6,032 bases of DNA, taken from contig CALWMQ010000210.1 of assembly GCA_944382025.1 (NCBI GenBank), positions 1 to 6,032 of the forward strand, read 5' to 3'. Origin of the DNA: an uncultured Clostridia bacterium (GTDB taxonomy: Bacteria; Bacillota; Clostridia; Oscillospirales; Acutalibacteraceae). Below the pieces are notes generated by a model. That model had not been told where the DNA came from. It saw nothing but the letters and a program-made list of their open reading frames with translations, and did not search any database. The position numbers and the translations under genes were made by a program. Below, piece after piece: positions 6,022 to 6,032 of the stretch; positions within the stretch are counted from its first letter, which is position 1; each line of letters starts with the position of its first letter.

Positions 6022-6032
6022 ATGGCAAACCA
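6022..6032 (+). CDS. tnpA: Start of IS200-like Y1 transposase TnpA (only first codons present)
   Basis: ATG GCA AAC CA begins six bases after GGTG of the site AAAGGTG (6009-6015) and runs off the window, giving Met-Ala-Asn and an incomplete His or Gln codon. Family members in gut Clostridia often begin Met-Ala-Asn. The call depends on the upstream left-end structures, because three codons alone prove nothing. A complete protein would be about 150 residues with a HUH motif and one catalytic Tyr. Confidence 0.5.

Larger units (their letters stand above)
5887..6032 (+). mobile_element. Left end of an IS200/IS605-family insertion sequence (partial)
   Basis: After the ftsZ terminator the sequence changes character. 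There is a 12-base palindrome TGCCTTAAGGCA (5887-5898), a compact hairpin CCACCCGC-TAT-GCGGGTGG (5922-5940), an A-rich stretch, a long irregular stem and then a start of the form Met-Ala-Asn at the window end. Subterminal hairpins without terminal inverted repeats, followed by a leader stem over the transposase ribosome site, are the known plan of IS200 left ends. The exact outer border is unknown, as these elements make no target duplication; the start given is only the first odd structure. Confidence 0.6.

Noticed and set aside
1..6032. CRISPR array, phage or defence system
   Set aside because: No spaced direct repeats or defence-type genes are visible; the coding content is the standard dcw cluster.

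Overview
The window is a section of a dcw (division and cell wall) cluster from a moderately GC-rich, low-AT Firmicute. All genes lie on the + strand, in the order ftsW/spoVE (3' part), murG, murA, divIB/ftsQ, ftsZ, followed by the left end of what looks like an IS200-type insertion sequence. The order murG-murA-divIB-ftsZ without ftsA, the clostridial style of the proteins and the IS200-like end point to a Clostridia member, perhaps an Oscillospiraceae/Ruminococcaceae gut bacterium. This placement is inference from gene order and protein style; no marker gene settles it.

Layout: 1-711 is the C-terminal half of a SEDS glycosyltransferase, closed by a stem-loop with a T-run (710-741). Positions 742-985 hold no convincing gene but a GC-rich, highly structured leader. 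murG (986-2110) is followed by an 86-base gap with a hairpin, then murA (2197-3456). An 84-base gap with a second strong hairpin leads to divIB (start most likely 3541, stop 4461). Positions 4462-4743 are non-coding: first a cluster of hairpins able to re-pair in an alternative way, then an AT-rich stretch with a good extended -10 sigma-A-type promoter, then a strong ribosome binding site for ftsZ (4744-5826). A perfect 44-base palindrome (5837-5880) ends ftsZ. The IS200-like left end starts just beyond it, and the first codons of its transposase (6022 onward) run off the window.

How the genes work together: MurA makes the first committed cytoplasmic precursor of peptidoglycan. MurG finishes lipid II on the inner membrane face. 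The FtsW/SpoVE protein polymerises lipid II at the septum. DivIB/FtsQ is a membrane-anchored divisome scaffold, and FtsZ is the cytoskeletal ring that places the machinery. The protein-coding content is ordinary. What deserves a second look is the RNA/DNA structure in the gaps: an internal terminator, folded leaders before murG and divIB, the re-pairing hairpin cluster before ftsZ, and the ribosome-site-masking stem in the insertion sequence. I see no previously undescribed protein system here.
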